Positions 37,056 to 46,137 of a DNA stretch of 64,000 nucleotides are shown here, piece by piece (position 1 is the stretch's first letter; every line of letters begins with the position of its first letter). Both the position numbers and the translations under genes were made by a program. The notes beneath the pieces are model-generated. The model made no database searches and was not told where the DNA came from. It saw only the letters and a program-made list of their open reading frames with translations. Source of the stretch: Methylobacterium aquaticum (GTDB taxonomy: Bacteria; Pseudomonadota; Alphaproteobacteria; Rhizobiales; Beijerinckiaceae); the NCBI RefSeq assembly GCF_016804325.1, contig NZ_CP043627.1, positions 5,439,001-5,503,000 of the forward strand, written 5' to 3'.

Positions 37056-37651
37056 CCCCGCTCCGTTCGTCGCTCCCGCACCTCCTGCGGCGGGCCTGGG
37101 GGCTTTTTCGCCCGGTCGTCATCGCCGCCCTGCCGCTCGCCGGCCTCGCCGGGGCGCTCGCCTGCACCGGCCTCGTCTGGCGCGACACGCGCGCCAACCA
37201 GACCATCGCGGCGCTTGAGGCGGGCCAGGACCGCCCCGTCGGCGCCGATGCGGTCCCGGAAGTGCTGCTGGCTCGCATCCGTTTCTTGGCCGCCCGCGAG
37301 CGCCTCGACGAGGCCGAGCCGCTGGTCGCCGCCCTCGATCGCGACGGTGCGCCGTCCTTGCGTGCCCTGGCGCAGATCGCGCTCGGCAATGCGCGGCTGC
37401 GGCAGGCCTTCGCCAAGCTGGAGGCGGGCGAGCTGGAGCCGGCGACGCCGCTCGTCGGGCTCGCCCGGCAGGCCTATCGCCGCGGGCTGACGCTGCGCCC
37501 CGAGGCCTGGGACGCCAAGTTCAACCTCGACGTCGCCTCGCGCCTCGTGCGCGACTTCCCCGAGCGGGGCCGCGAGCAGGGCGAGGAGATGCAAGCCGAC
37601 CCGAAGAAGATCTGGACCGACATCCCGGGCCAGCCGCGGGGGCTGCCGTGA
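37052..37651 (+). CDS. mxaK: MxaK
   Basis: A 199-residue protein with an N-terminal membrane anchor (VVIAALPLAGLAGALACTGLV) and a helical, TPR-like periplasmic part (RIRFLAARERLDEAEPLVAAL, ALAQIALGNARLRQAFAKLE). Genetic work in M. extorquens places mxaK in calcium insertion. It overlaps mxaC and mxaL by four bases each. Confidence 0.85.
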   Translation: MTPLRSSLPHLLRRAWGLFRPVVIAALPLAGLAGALACTGLVWRDTRANQTIAALEAGQDRPVGADAVPEVLLARIRFLAARERLDEAEPLVAALDRDGAPSLRALAQIALGNARLRQAFAKLEAGELEPATPLVGLARQAYRRGLTLRPEAWDAKFNLDVASRLVRDFPERGREQGEEMQADPKKIWTDIPGQPRGLP

Positions 37652-38643
37652 TCCCGGCGCCCCTCGCGCGGCTCGTCGCCGACACCCGCGGCCGGTGGCT
37701 CGCCGGGGCGCTCGCCCTGACGGCGCTCACGGCGCTCGCGCCGCACCTCACCGTCACCGGGCGGCGCGTCGAGGCGGTGGTGGTGATCGACATCACCGGC
37801 AGCATGAACACCCGCGACGAGCGCCTGAACGGCAAGCCGGTGAGCCGGCTCGACAAGGCCAAGGCGAGCTTGCGCGACCTCGCGGCGTCGCTCCCCTGCG
37901 GCTCGCGCCTCGGCCTCGGGCTGTTCGCCGAGCGCCGCGCCTTCCTGCTGTTCGAGCCGATCGACACCTGCGCCGATTTCGCCGCCCTCGACGGCGCCAT
38001 TGCCGGCCTCGACTGGCGCATGGGCTGGGAGGGCGACAGCCGGGTCGCCGCCGGCCTGTTCCGGGCGATCGGGCTGGCCGGCGATCTCGGCGGCGACCTC
38101 GTCTTCGTCACCGACGGCCACGAGGCGCCCCCGCTTCCGGCCCGCGGCGGTCCGGCCTTCGAGGGCAAGCCCGGGGCCGTGCGCGGGCTGATCGTCGGGG
38201 CGGGCGGCCATACCCCGTCGCCGATCCCCCGCTACGACGATCGCGGCCGCGAGATCGGCTTCTACGGGGCGGAGGACGTGCCGCACGAGAACCGCTTCGG
38301 CCCGCCGCCGCCGGATGCCGACAAGCGCGAGGGCTACAACCCGCGCAACGCCCCCTTCGGCGCCACCAGTGCCCCCGGCCAGGAGCACCTGTCCGCGGTC
38401 CGCGAATCCTACCTGCGCGGGCTCGCGGCCGAGACCGGCCTCGCCTACGCGCCCCTCGACGCGCAGGGGGGCCTCGCGGCGGCCCTGACGGCGGCGGCGA
38501 CGCCGCGGGCCCGGCCGGTCCGGCTCGACCTGCGCCCGGTCCTCGGCGCCGCGGCCCTCGCCGCCCTCCTCGTCCTGTTCGGTCTCCTGCCCTGGCGCGC
38601 GCGCCTGCGCGAGACCGTCTCCCGCCTTCGTCACGGAGCGTAA
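37648..38643 (+). CDS. mxaL: MxaL, VWA-domain protein
   Basis: A 331-residue protein with an N-terminal membrane helix, a VWA domain with MIDAS motif VVVIDITGSMNTRD and second-site DLVFVTDGHEAPP, and a C-terminal membrane helix. It shares design with MxaC and is also required for calcium insertion. GTG start overlaps the mxaK stop; the stop is three bases before mxaD. Confidence 0.88.
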   Translation: MIPAPLARLVADTRGRWLAGALALTALTALAPHLTVTGRRVEAVVVIDITGSMNTRDERLNGKPVSRLDKAKASLRDLAASLPCGSRLGLGLFAERRAFLLFEPIDTCADFAALDGAIAGLDWRMGWEGDSRVAAGLFRAIGLAGDLGGDLVFVTDGHEAPPLPARGGPAFEGKPGAVRGLIVGAGGHTPSPIPRYDDRGREIGFYGAEDVPHENRFGPPPPDADKREGYNPRNAPFGATSAPGQEHLSAVRESYLRGLAAETGLAYAPLDAQGGLAAALTAAATPRARPVRLDLRPVLGAAALAALLVLFGLLPWRARLRETVSRLRHGA

Positions 38644-38646
38644 AGC

Positions 38647-39198
38647 ATGCGTCGGTTCCACGATTTCCGGTTCGGCGGCCTCGTCCTCGCGGGGGCCCTC
38701 GGCGTCGCGACGGCGGCGCTCGCCCACGGGCCGACCCCGCAGAAGATCGAGGCCACGGTCACCATCGCGGCGGCGCCCGACAAGGTGTGGGCGGTGGCGG
38801 GCCCGTTCGCGGGAATCGCCGGCTGGAACCCGCTGATTGCGAGCGGCACGAGCAAGGGCGACGGCACGAAGAACGGCGACACCCGGACGCTGACGCTCAA
38901 GAACGGCGGCGTCCTGCACGAGAGCCTCGACGAGTACGACGGCGCCCAGCGCAGCTACTCCTACCGCCTCGACGATCCCGACCTGAAGGCCCTGCCGGTC
39001 TCGTCCTACTCGGCGACCCTCACGGTGACGCCGGAGGGGACCGGCAGCAAGGTGGCCTGGTTCGGCCGCTTCTACCGCGGCGATACCGGCAACGAGCCGC
39101 CGGAGGAGCTGAGCGACGCGGCCGGCCGGGCGGCCATGAAGACGTATTTCGAGACCGGCCTCGCCGGCCTGAAGGCCAGGGTCGAGGGCGGGCGGTGA
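38647..39198 (+). CDS. mxaD: MxaD, periplasmic SRPBCC protein
   Basis: A 183-residue exported protein (signal ending near AALAHG) with a START/SRPBCC fold: VTIAAAPDKVWAVAGPFAGIAGWNP near residue 40 and a long C-terminal helix (AAMKTYFETGLAGLKARVE). In methylotrophs MxaD improves electron flow between methanol dehydrogenase and cytochrome cL. Confidence 0.88.
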   Translation: MRRFHDFRFGGLVLAGALGVATAALAHGPTPQKIEATVTIAAAPDKVWAVAGPFAGIAGWNPLIASGTSKGDGTKNGDTRTLTLKNGGVLHESLDEYDGAQRSYSYRLDDPDLKALPVSSYSATLTVTPEGTGSKVAWFGRFYRGDTGNEPPEELSDAAGRAAMKTYFETGLAGLKARVEGGR

Positions 39199-40133
39199 AG
39201 GCGCGCCTCCTTGCCATCCTGCTCTCTGCTTCGGTCTTGGCGCCGGCCGCCCGCGCGGCCGAGATCTACGTCGCGAGCCAGGATGGCGGGGTGGTGTCGC
39301 GCGTCGATCCCGATTCGGCCCGGGTGACCGCCACGATCCCGGTCGGGCCCGGACCGGCGGGCCTCGCGACCGGGCCGGGAGGGCGCCTCTACGTCACCCA
39401 TCCCGACCACCGGGCGATCTCGGTGATCGACGGGCCCGCCGGCCGGGTGGTCGCCCGCCTGGACCATCCCGGTTCGCCCTTCGGCATCGCCGCCGCCCCC
39501 GACGGCTCGGCGCTCTATGTCGGCGACTGGCGCCGGGGCGAGGTGGTGCGGCGCGATCCCCGCACCGGCGAGGCGATGGGCCCGGCCGTGCCGGTCCCCG
39601 ACCCCGCCGGCCTCGTCCTCGACCGCGCCGGCGCCCGCCTCTACGTCGCCGACCGCGAGCACCGCCGGGTCGTCGCGATCGACACCGACGGGATGCGGGT
39701 GAGGGGCACGGCGCCCGCCGGCGAGGGCCCGTTCGCGCTGGCGCTCGCTCCGGACGGGGCCCGGCTCTACGTCGCGAACGTGCGCAGCAACGACCTCACG
39801 GTGATCGACACGGGGACGCTCGCCCCGCTCGCCACCGTGCCGGTCGGGGCGATGCCCTACGGCGTCGCGGTCACGGCGGACGGGCGCACCGTCGTGGTGA
39901 GCCGCCAGCATGCCGGCAGCGTCGCCCTGGTCCCGGCCGATCGCCTTGCGCTCGCCGGCGAGGTCGCGGTCGGCCGCTATCCGGAAGGCGTCGTGGCGCT
40001 GGAGGATGGCCGCGTCGCCGTCGCCAACTGGTTCTCGGGCGATCTCTCCCTCGTCGATCCCCGGGCGGCCCGGGAACTGGCGCGGCTGCCGCTCGCGGAC
40101 GGCCCCCGCGGCCTCGCGGTCGCCCTCCGGTGA
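39195..40133 (+). CDS. mxaE: MxaE, periplasmic beta-propeller protein
   Basis: A 312-residue exported protein made of YVTN-type repeats: IYVASQDGGVVSRVDPDSAR, LYVTHPDHRAISVIDG, LYVGDWRRGEVVRRD, LYVADREHRRVVAID, LYVANVRSNDLTVIDTG. The fold is a seven-bladed propeller. Its position directly after mxaD, with a GTGA overlap, matches mxaE of M. extorquens, whose exact role is unknown. The symbol rests on gene order. Confidence 0.7.
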   Translation: MKARLLAILLSASVLAPAARAAEIYVASQDGGVVSRVDPDSARVTATIPVGPGPAGLATGPGGRLYVTHPDHRAISVIDGPAGRVVARLDHPGSPFGIAAAPDGSALYVGDWRRGEVVRRDPRTGEAMGPAVPVPDPAGLVLDRAGARLYVADREHRRVVAIDTDGMRVRGTAPAGEGPFALALAPDGARLYVANVRSNDLTVIDTGTLAPLATVPVGAMPYGVAVTADGRTVVVSRQHAGSVALVPADRLALAGEVAVGRYPEGVVALEDGRVAVANWFSGDLSLVDPRAARELARLPLADGPRGLAVALR

Positions 40134-40639
40134 GGCCGGCCGCCGCCTTCCCCGTCCTCGCGCTGCTCGCCGCCTGCGGCGACGCGCCCTCCGGCGGGGA
40201 GGACGCGAACCAGGACGCCGCCGTCGTCGCCCGCCGCGACGACGGCGCCCGGTCCGGCTGGCTGGCGCCGGACGACCGCACCGATCCCGCCCGCTGGCTC
40301 GCCGCCCGCGCCGCCGGGTGGGCGCTGCCGGCGGACGATGCGGCGGTGAAGGCCTTGCAGGCGGCCCTGGCGCGGGCCCGGCCGCATTTCATCGAGGATC
40401 CGCGCATGATCGCCAACCGCACGGCGCAGGTGGCCGGCATGATGCCGGATCCTCCCGCCCCCGGGGCGCTGATCGCCGGGCTGACCGCCGTCGCGGTCCC
40501 GACCGGGCGCCGGCAGCTCTATGGCAGCCTGTGCCAGCACTACGTGACCCTGCGCGCCGGCGGGGCCGGTCACGACGCGGCCCTCGCCCGCCTGCGCGAC
40601 AGCTACGGGACCCAAGGGCCGGGCGGGCCGCCGCGGTGA
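40130..40639 (+). CDS. mxaH: MxaH, putative lipoprotein of the mxa operon
   Basis: A 169-residue protein. The N-terminus (FPVLALLAACGD) has a signal with lipobox Cys, so it is probably anchored to a membrane facing the periplasm. The rest is helical (LQAALARARPHFIEDPRMIANR, LYGSLCQHYVTL). It starts on GTG overlapping mxaE. Assignment to mxaH is by position. Confidence 0.65.
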   Translation: MRPAAAFPVLALLAACGDAPSGGEDANQDAAVVARRDDGARSGWLAPDDRTDPARWLAARAAGWALPADDAAVKALQAALARARPHFIEDPRMIANRTAQVAGMMPDPPAPGALIAGLTAVAVPTGRRQLYGSLCQHYVTLRAGGAGHDAALARLRDSYGTQGPGGPPR

Positions 40640-40692
40640 CCGGCCGCTCCCCCGTGCACCATCGACCGCCACAGCCTCGTCAGGAGACGGCC

Positions 40693-41076
40693 TTGATCCT
40701 CCACGCTCTTCCGTCCTTCGCCCTTCCGCTCTTGGTCCCTGCGCTCCTGACCCTCGGGCTCGGGACGGCCGCGGCCGCCGAGGGCCCGGCTCCCGCCGAC
40801 AAGGCCGTGGTCAGCAACGACGCGGTCAAGCTCGCCGGCCTCGTCCGGTTCGTGGCCGAGTCCTGCCCCGGCACGAAACCGGACTACGCCCGGTTCCGCG
40901 AGGTGGTGGAACGGCTCGGCACCGATCTCGCGGCGCTCTCCCACGGCGAGCCGCTGATCCGCTCGGCCACCTACACCCAGGCCTACCAGAAGGACCCGGA
41001 GGCGAGCTGCCGCCGGGCGCAGGAGAGTTTCGGCCCGAACGGCACGGTGGTGCCGGGCCTGATCGGGCCCGGTTGA
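40693..41076 (+). CDS. Small secreted protein at the end of the mxa operon
   Basis: A 127-residue protein starting on TTG 40693 (site CAGGAGA upstream) with signal peptide LILHALPSFALPLLVPALLTLG and a mature helical part (VKLAGLVRFVAESCPG, ASCRRAQESFGPNG) holding two Cys. GTG 40636 overlapping mxaH is an alternative start. I do not recognise the family. Co-directional and tightly placed after mxaH, so it is probably co-expressed with methanol oxidation genes. An mxaB regulator is not found here. Confidence 0.6.
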   Translation: MILHALPSFALPLLVPALLTLGLGTAAAAEGPAPADKAVVSNDAVKLAGLVRFVAESCPGTKPDYARFREVVERLGTDLAALSHGEPLIRSATYTQAYQKDPEASCRRAQESFGPNGTVVPGLIGPG

Positions 41077-41094
41077 TCGCCCCCGGCCGACCGG

Positions 41095-41898
41095 TCACCG
41101 GGTGCGGCGGACCGCCTCGCGCAGGGCCTCGACCAGGGTGCCTTCGAGCAGCAGGGCCGCGCCGTAATGGAACTCGCCGTCGTAGGAGCGGCGGGAATTC
41201 ATCGACAGCGACGCGCTGTGCATCGCGATCAGGCGGCCCTCGGCGTCGAACAGCCCGGAGCCGGACCCGCCATAGCCGTTGTTGCAATCGTGCCGGACCT
41301 GCCGGATGCCGTCCTCGCCCGGCGGATCGATCTGCCGGACGGTGCAGGATTCGAGGCTGGTCGCGCTGCCGAAATTCTCGTGCCCGGCCGGCGAGACCAT
41401 CGTCACCGGCAGGGGCTCGCTCCCGGTCGGCGGGCCGGCCGAGTCGTCCGGGACCGGCTGCGCGGTCGCCGCCGTGACCGGCTCCCTGAGCTGGAGCAGG
41501 GCCCAGTCGTCGGTGATGTGGAGGGCCTCCGCGCCGGGCCTGGTGCCGAGATGCAGGCTCTCCGGCTCGAAATCGTAGTTGCGCCCGGCGATCTGGAAGA
41601 AGCAATCCGCCACCGCGCGGGTGACCTCCAGCCGCTTGTTGCGGAAATTGTGGGCGTTGAGCATCACGATCCGCGGCCCGGCGATCAGCCAGGCGGCAGC
41701 GGCCCGCTTCGGCACCCCCGCGGCATCGCGGCAGAACAGGATCCCCGCACCGGGAAACCGGGCGAAATCCCCGCCGGTCATCGCCCGGCGGCCATCCTGC
41801 GGATAGAGTGCGGCGAGCCGTCCCTCGCCGGCCGCCGCGGCGCCCGACAGGGCCAGGACGGCCGCTGCCGCCAGGATGCGTCGTCCCGAATGGGTCAT
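41095..41898 (-). CDS. Secreted trypsin-like serine protease
   Basis: A 267-residue exported protein (signal LAAAAVLALSGAAAA). The S1 catalytic triad is visible: His in VMLNAHNFRNK, Asp in TDDWALLQLRE, Ser in GYGGSGSGLFDAEG. The substrate is unknown. It converges on the mxa operon with an 18-base gap, so read-through could create antisense RNA. Confidence 0.78.
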   Translation of the reverse strand: MTHSGRRILAAAAVLALSGAAAAGEGRLAALYPQDGRRAMTGGDFARFPGAGILFCRDAAGVPKRAAAAWLIAGPRIVMLNAHNFRNKRLEVTRAVADCFFQIAGRNYDFEPESLHLGTRPGAEALHITDDWALLQLREPVTAATAQPVPDDSAGPPTGSEPLPVTMVSPAGHENFGSATSLESCTVRQIDPPGEDGIRQVRHDCNNGYGGSGSGLFDAEGRLIAMHSASLSMNSRRSYDGEFHYGAALLLEGTLVEALREAVRRTR

Positions 41899-42011
41899 GC
41901 GACCGCCTCGACAGCTTGCTCCGGGACATCTCGGTCCCGGGACGGTGATCCCCGATGAAGACCGCAAGCTGCCGGCGCGTCAACCTGGCCCGGCGACGCG
42001 GGCCGCACGCC

Positions 42012-42952
42012 TCACCCCGGCCCCGCCTCCTCCCGCATCGCCGCGAGCCCGAGGCGGACGTGGTCGCGAAACAGCCGCACCCGGGCCGGCAGCTCGCGGC
42101 CGGCGAGGCTGACGGCGCGCAGCACGCCGCCCCGGCTTGCCCAGTCCGGCAGCACCGGCACGAGCGCCCCGTCCTGGAGCGCCCGGGCCGCCACCAGGCT
42201 CGGGATGTGGCCGATGCCAGCGCCGGTCCGGGTCAGGCGCAGCACCGTGGCGTAGTCGGTGGCGCGGATCGCCGGCTGGGCGGTGATGTGGCCCTCGCGG
42301 CCCTGGGCGTCGGAGAGCCGCACCGGGGCCGAGCCCAAGCGCTCGCGCGACAGGATCAGGTCGTGCCGGGCGAGGTCGTCGAGGTGGCCGGGGCGCCGCG
42401 GGCGGCGAGGTAGGACGGCGCGGCGTAGAGGCCGATCACCAGGCTCGCCAGCACCGGCGCGCGGTAGCCGCCGTCCTGGCCCTCGCCGCTGCCCAGCCGC
42501 AGGGCCAGGTCGATGCGGTTGGCGGCCAGGTCGAGCCGGGTGTCGGTGATGAGGAGGTCGATCGAGATCTGCGGGTAGAGCGCCCGGAACCCGGCGACGA
42601 GGTCGGGCATCACCTCGATGCCGAAATCGATCGAGGTGGTGACCCGCAGGTGGCCGCGGGGCAGGGTGCGGGCGTCCCGCGCCGTCTCCCGCGCCTCGTC
42701 GAGGAGGGCGAGGCTCTCCTGCGCCTTGGCGTGGAAGGCCAGACCCTCCACCGTCGGCGAGACCGCCCGCGGCGTGCGGGCGAGCAAGGTGACGCCGAGT
42801 TCCTGCTCCAGCCGCGAGATGCGGCGGCTGATGCTGCCCTTGGTCTCGCCGAGAATTTCCGCCGCCTGGGTCACGGTTCCGTGATCGACGACGGCACAAA
42901 AGGCCCTCACGTCGGAGAGCGCACCGCGGAAGGTTTCCGAACCAGCAACCAT
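42012..42952 (-). pseudogene. LysR-family regulator, frame broken by one missing base
   Basis: N-terminal part (ALSDVRAFCAVVDHGTVTQA, then HTH ILGETKGSISRRISRLEQEL) and most of the effector domain read in one frame to YAAPSYLAARGAP near 42390; the rest (HLDDLARHDLILSRERLG, RVRLFRDHVRLGLA) reads in the -1 frame. The span is 941 bases, one short of whole codons. Adding one C to the CCCC run near 42390-42393 rejoins the two halves into a 313-residue LysR protein. It faces the yceI gene across 115 bases, the usual layout for a LysR regulator and its target. Confidence 0.82.
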
Positions 42953-43067
42953 GTGTCCCGGTTTAGCTGTCTTACGCCCGCGACGGAACCGGCTTAAGCC
43001 GGGCGCCGCAAAGACGGGGGCCCATGCGGGAGACCTGCCCGCCGCCCCCGACACACGGAGTGTTCTC

Positions 43068-43676
43068 GTGAAGCTGTCCGTTCTCGCCCTCGGCCTCGCC
43101 GCCGGCCTCGCCTTCGCCGCTCCGGCCAGCGCCCAGGCGACCCGCGACCCCGCCCAGATCCAGGCGGGCACCTACGTGGTCGACCCCAACCACACCCAGG
43201 CGCTGTTCACGGTCAACCATTTCGGCTTCTCGCCCTATACGGGCATCTTCTCGGACGTGTCGGGCACCCTCGACCTGCAGCCGGCCAAGCCCGCCGAGAG
43301 CAAGCTGAAGGTCTCCATCCCGGTGAAGTCGCTCTACGCGCCGAGCCAGCACCTCGTCGACTCGCTGAAGAGCGACAAGTGGCTCGACGCCGCCCAGTTC
43401 CCGGAGATGACCTTCACCTCGACCAAGGTGACGCCCGAGGGCAAGGACAAGGCCAAGGTCGCCGGCGACCTGACCCTGCACGGCGTGACCAAGCCCGTGA
43501 CCCTCGAGGTGACCCTGGTCGGCGCCGGCGCCAACCCGATGAACAAGAAGGTCACCGTCGGCTTCGAGGCCAAGGGCACGATCAAGCGCTCGGATTTCGG
43601 CGTGAAGACCTTCGTGCCGGCGATCAGCGACGAGGTCCACCTCGTCCTCAACGGCGCCTTCGAGCGCAAGGACTGA
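43068..43676 (+). CDS. YceI family periplasmic protein
   Basis: A 202-residue exported lipocalin-like protein (signal AFAAPASAQATRD). The family pattern is clear: GTYVVDPNHTQALFTVNHFGFS, SDKWLDAAQFPEMTFTS, GDLTLHGVTKPVTLEV. YceI proteins bind isoprenoid-type lipids such as polyprenyl quinones. GTG 43068 follows GGAG. First of a yceI-cybB-yceI set. Confidence 0.88.
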   Translation: MKLSVLALGLAAGLAFAAPASAQATRDPAQIQAGTYVVDPNHTQALFTVNHFGFSPYTGIFSDVSGTLDLQPAKPAESKLKVSIPVKSLYAPSQHLVDSLKSDKWLDAAQFPEMTFTSTKVTPEGKDKAKVAGDLTLHGVTKPVTLEVTLVGAGANPMNKKVTVGFEAKGTIKRSDFGVKTFVPAISDEVHLVLNGAFERKD

Positions 43677-43704
43677 TCGCGTCGGAGCCGAAGGGCGGAT
43701 CACC

Positions 43705-44310
43705 ATGCACACGGTCGCGACGCCCCGTCGCTACACCCTCGTCGCGATCGTGCTGCACTGGCTGATCGCCCTCGGTATCCTGGCCCTCCTGGGCCTCGGC
43801 CTCGCGATGACGCGGGGCTCCCTGCCGCCGATGGATCGCTTCGCGTTCTATCAGTGGCACAAGTCCATCGGCCTCACCGTGCTGGTGCTGATGGTCGTTC
43901 GCGTCGTCTGGCGCCTGTTCCACAGCCCCCCGCCGCTGCCCGCGGCGATGCCGAAGGCCGAGCGTCGGGCCGCCGGAGCGGCGCATCTCGCGCTCTACGG
44001 CCTGCTGCTGGCCATGCCGCTCGTCGGCTGGGCGATGGTCTCGGCCTCGCCCTACAACATCCCGACGGTGCTCTACGGCGTGATCCCGTGGCCGCACCTG
44101 CCGGTCCTGCCCGAATTGCCGAACAAGGCGGCGGTCGAGGGCGTGCTGAAGCTCGTCCACAGCTACGGCGCCTGGCTGCTGATGGCCCTCCTCCTCCTGC
44201 ATGTCGGCGCGGCCCTGCGCCACCACCTCACGCTGCGCGACGACACCCTGTGGCGGATGCTCCCGCTGGTGCCGCGGCGAAGCGCGAAACCCGAGGTTCC
44301 CTCGCGATGA
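43705..44310 (+). CDS. Cytochrome b561
   Basis: A 201-residue four-helix heme protein: IVLHWLIALGILALL, FYQWHKSIGLTVLVLMVVRVVWR, MPLVGWAMVSASPYN and LLLLHVGAALRHHLTLRDDT carry the heme-binding His residues. It pairs with YceI genes on both sides, as in E. coli yceJ-yceI, and overlaps the next gene (ATGA). It would exchange electrons between the quinone pool and the periplasm. Confidence 0.9.
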   Translation: MHTVATPRRYTLVAIVLHWLIALGILALLGLGLAMTRGSLPPMDRFAFYQWHKSIGLTVLVLMVVRVVWRLFHSPPPLPAAMPKAERRAAGAAHLALYGLLLAMPLVGWAMVSASPYNIPTVLYGVIPWPHLPVLPELPNKAAVEGVLKLVHSYGAWLLMALLLLHVGAALRHHLTLRDDTLWRMLPLVPRRSAKPEVPSR

Positions 44311-44879
44311 AGTCCCTCCGCCTCGCCCTCGGCCTGACCGCCGCTCTCGCCGCCGGTACTCAGGCCGCCCTTGCCGCCGACTGGACCGTCGATCCGGCGA
44401 AGAGCCGCATCGGCTTCTCGGGCACCCAGGTCGGCGCCCCGTTCAAGGGCCGCTTCACCCGCTACGACGCGCAGATCAGCTTCGATCCGCAGAAGCCCGA
44501 GGCCGGCAAGGCCGTGGTGCTCATCGATCTCACCAGCGCCGAGACCGGCGACAAGCAGCGCGACGAGGCCCTGCCCCAGGCCGACTGGTTCAACGCCAGC
44601 AAGGACAAGCAGGCCCGCTTCGAGGCGACCCGCTTCGTCGCCAAGGGCGGCGACGCCTACGACGCGGTCGGCACCCTGACGATCCGCGGCCTGCGCAAGG
44701 ACGTGACCCTGCCGTTCACCCTCACCGTTTCGGGCGGCACCGCCCACGCGGTCGGGCATCTCGACCTCGTGCGCACCGATTACGGCGTCGGCCAGGGCCC
44801 CTGGTCCAACGACTCGATGGTCGCCCTGAAGGTGGGGGTGGATATCGACGTGACGGCGACGGCCAAGTCCGGCGGCTGA
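44307..44879 (+). CDS. YceI family periplasmic protein
   Basis: A 190-residue exported protein (signal ending AALAADW). WTVDPAKSRIGFSGTQVGAPF, ADWFNASKDKQARFEATRF and GTLTIRGLRKDVTLPFTL match YceI. It differs clearly from the first YceI of this operon, so the pair is not a recent duplication. It ends 34 bases before a palindromic repeat. Confidence 0.88.
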   Translation: MKSLRLALGLTAALAAGTQAALAADWTVDPAKSRIGFSGTQVGAPFKGRFTRYDAQISFDPQKPEAGKAVVLIDLTSAETGDKQRDEALPQADWFNASKDKQARFEATRFVAKGGDAYDAVGTLTIRGLRKDVTLPFTLTVSGGTAHAVGHLDLVRTDYGVGQGPWSNDSMVALKVGVDIDVTATAKSGG

Positions 44880-44913
44880 GCGACGTTTCGAGCCTTCGAA
44901 CGTCCATCCCATT

Positions 44914-45032
44914 CGCGACCTCATCCTGAGGTGTGAGCGAAGCGAGCCTCGAAGGAGGCCTCCAGACGTCTCAGGTCTATCTGGAGCCCTCCTTCGAGGC
45001 CCACTTCGTGGGCACCTCAGGATGAGGTCGCG
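44914..45032. repeat. Palindromic interspersed repeat, family R1, copy 1
   Basis: Arms CGCGACCTCATCCTGAGGTG and its complement enclose an inner inverted pair (CCTCGAAGGAGG..CCTCCTTCGAGG). The whole folds as one long hairpin. Further copies lie at 47088, 47270 and 51455. Confidence 0.85.
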
Positions 45033-45158
45033 GATTGGGATAGCGTCCAAGGTGTCCAGGGGCCGCGGGGATCGGATTGATCATGCGTCGATCCGCTTGA
45101 CCCCGGCCGCCCGCGAGCGGATGACCGCGCACCCGTCCGCTGCCGGATTGCACCCTCG

Positions 45159-46072
45159 ATGATCGTCCGTCCCCGCCCCGGCGCCCTCGCGATCCTGTTC
45201 GCGCTGCGCGGGTCGATCCTGCCGCAGATCGCCCCGCGGGTGATCGCCATCACGGCGATCGCCTGCCTGGTGGTGGCGACGGAGCAGGGCTGGGCGCGGA
45301 CGCTCCCGCTCCATGCCGGGATCGGGCCGTTCACCCTGATCGGGCTCGCCCTGTCGATCTTCCTCAGCTTCCGCAACAACGCCTGCTACGACCGCTGGTG
45401 GGAGGCCCGGAAGGTCTGGGGCAGCCTGATCGTCGAGGTGCGCGGCCTCGCCCGCCTGCTCGCGGCCCTGTTGCCGGAGGACGAGGCACGGCGCAGACGC
45501 TGCCTCATGCGGCTGGCCGGCTTCACCCACGCGCTCCATGCCCGCCTGCGCGGACAGGACGCCGCCGCGGCGGCCGCGCCCCACCTGCCGGAGGCCGAGC
45601 GCACGCGCCTCCCGTCCTGCGCCAGCCCGGCCGACGCGGCCTTGACGAACCTCGCCGCCGATCTCGGTGATGCGCTGCGTCAGGGTCGGTTGAGCGACGT
45701 GTCGTTCGGGCTGATCGAGCAGAAGCTCGCCGGGCTGTCGGGGTGCAGGCGGCCTGCGAGCGGATCCAGGGCACGCCGCTCCCCTTCGCCTACACGCTGC
45801 TCCTCTACCGCACCGCCTGGCTCTACTGCCTGCTGCTGCCCTTCGGGCTGTCCGAATCCCTGGGCTGGGGCACGCCGGTGGCCACCGCGCTCGTCGCCTA
45901 CACCTTCTTCGGCCTCGACACGCTGGGCGACGAACTGGAGGAGCCGTTCGGCACCGCCGCCAACGACCTGCCCCTCGACGCGCTGCTGCAGGTCGTCGAC
46001 GGCGTGGTGCAGGACGCGCTGGGCGAGCCGGTGCCGCCGCCGCTCAAGCCCGACCGCTACTGGCTCCGCTGA
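45159..46072 (+). pseudogene. Bestrophin-family (UPF0187) channel, frame broken by one missing base
   Basis: The first frame encodes ILFALRGSILPQIAPRVI, SFRNNACYDRWWEARKVWG and runs to SFGLIEQKLAGLSG; the -1 frame continues VQAACERIQGTPLPFAYTLL, LPFGLSESLGWGTP and FFGLDTLGDELEEPFG. Both parts are the bacterial bestrophin family, a pentameric membrane ion channel. The switch is at GGGG 45740-45743; a fifth G restores the protein of about 304 residues. Start ATG 45159. Confidence 0.85.
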
Positions 46073-46137
46073 GCGCCGACGCTTTCGTTTTTCGCGGATT
46101 TTTTCGCAAAGCCGGCGACCACGTCTGCGCCATCCGC

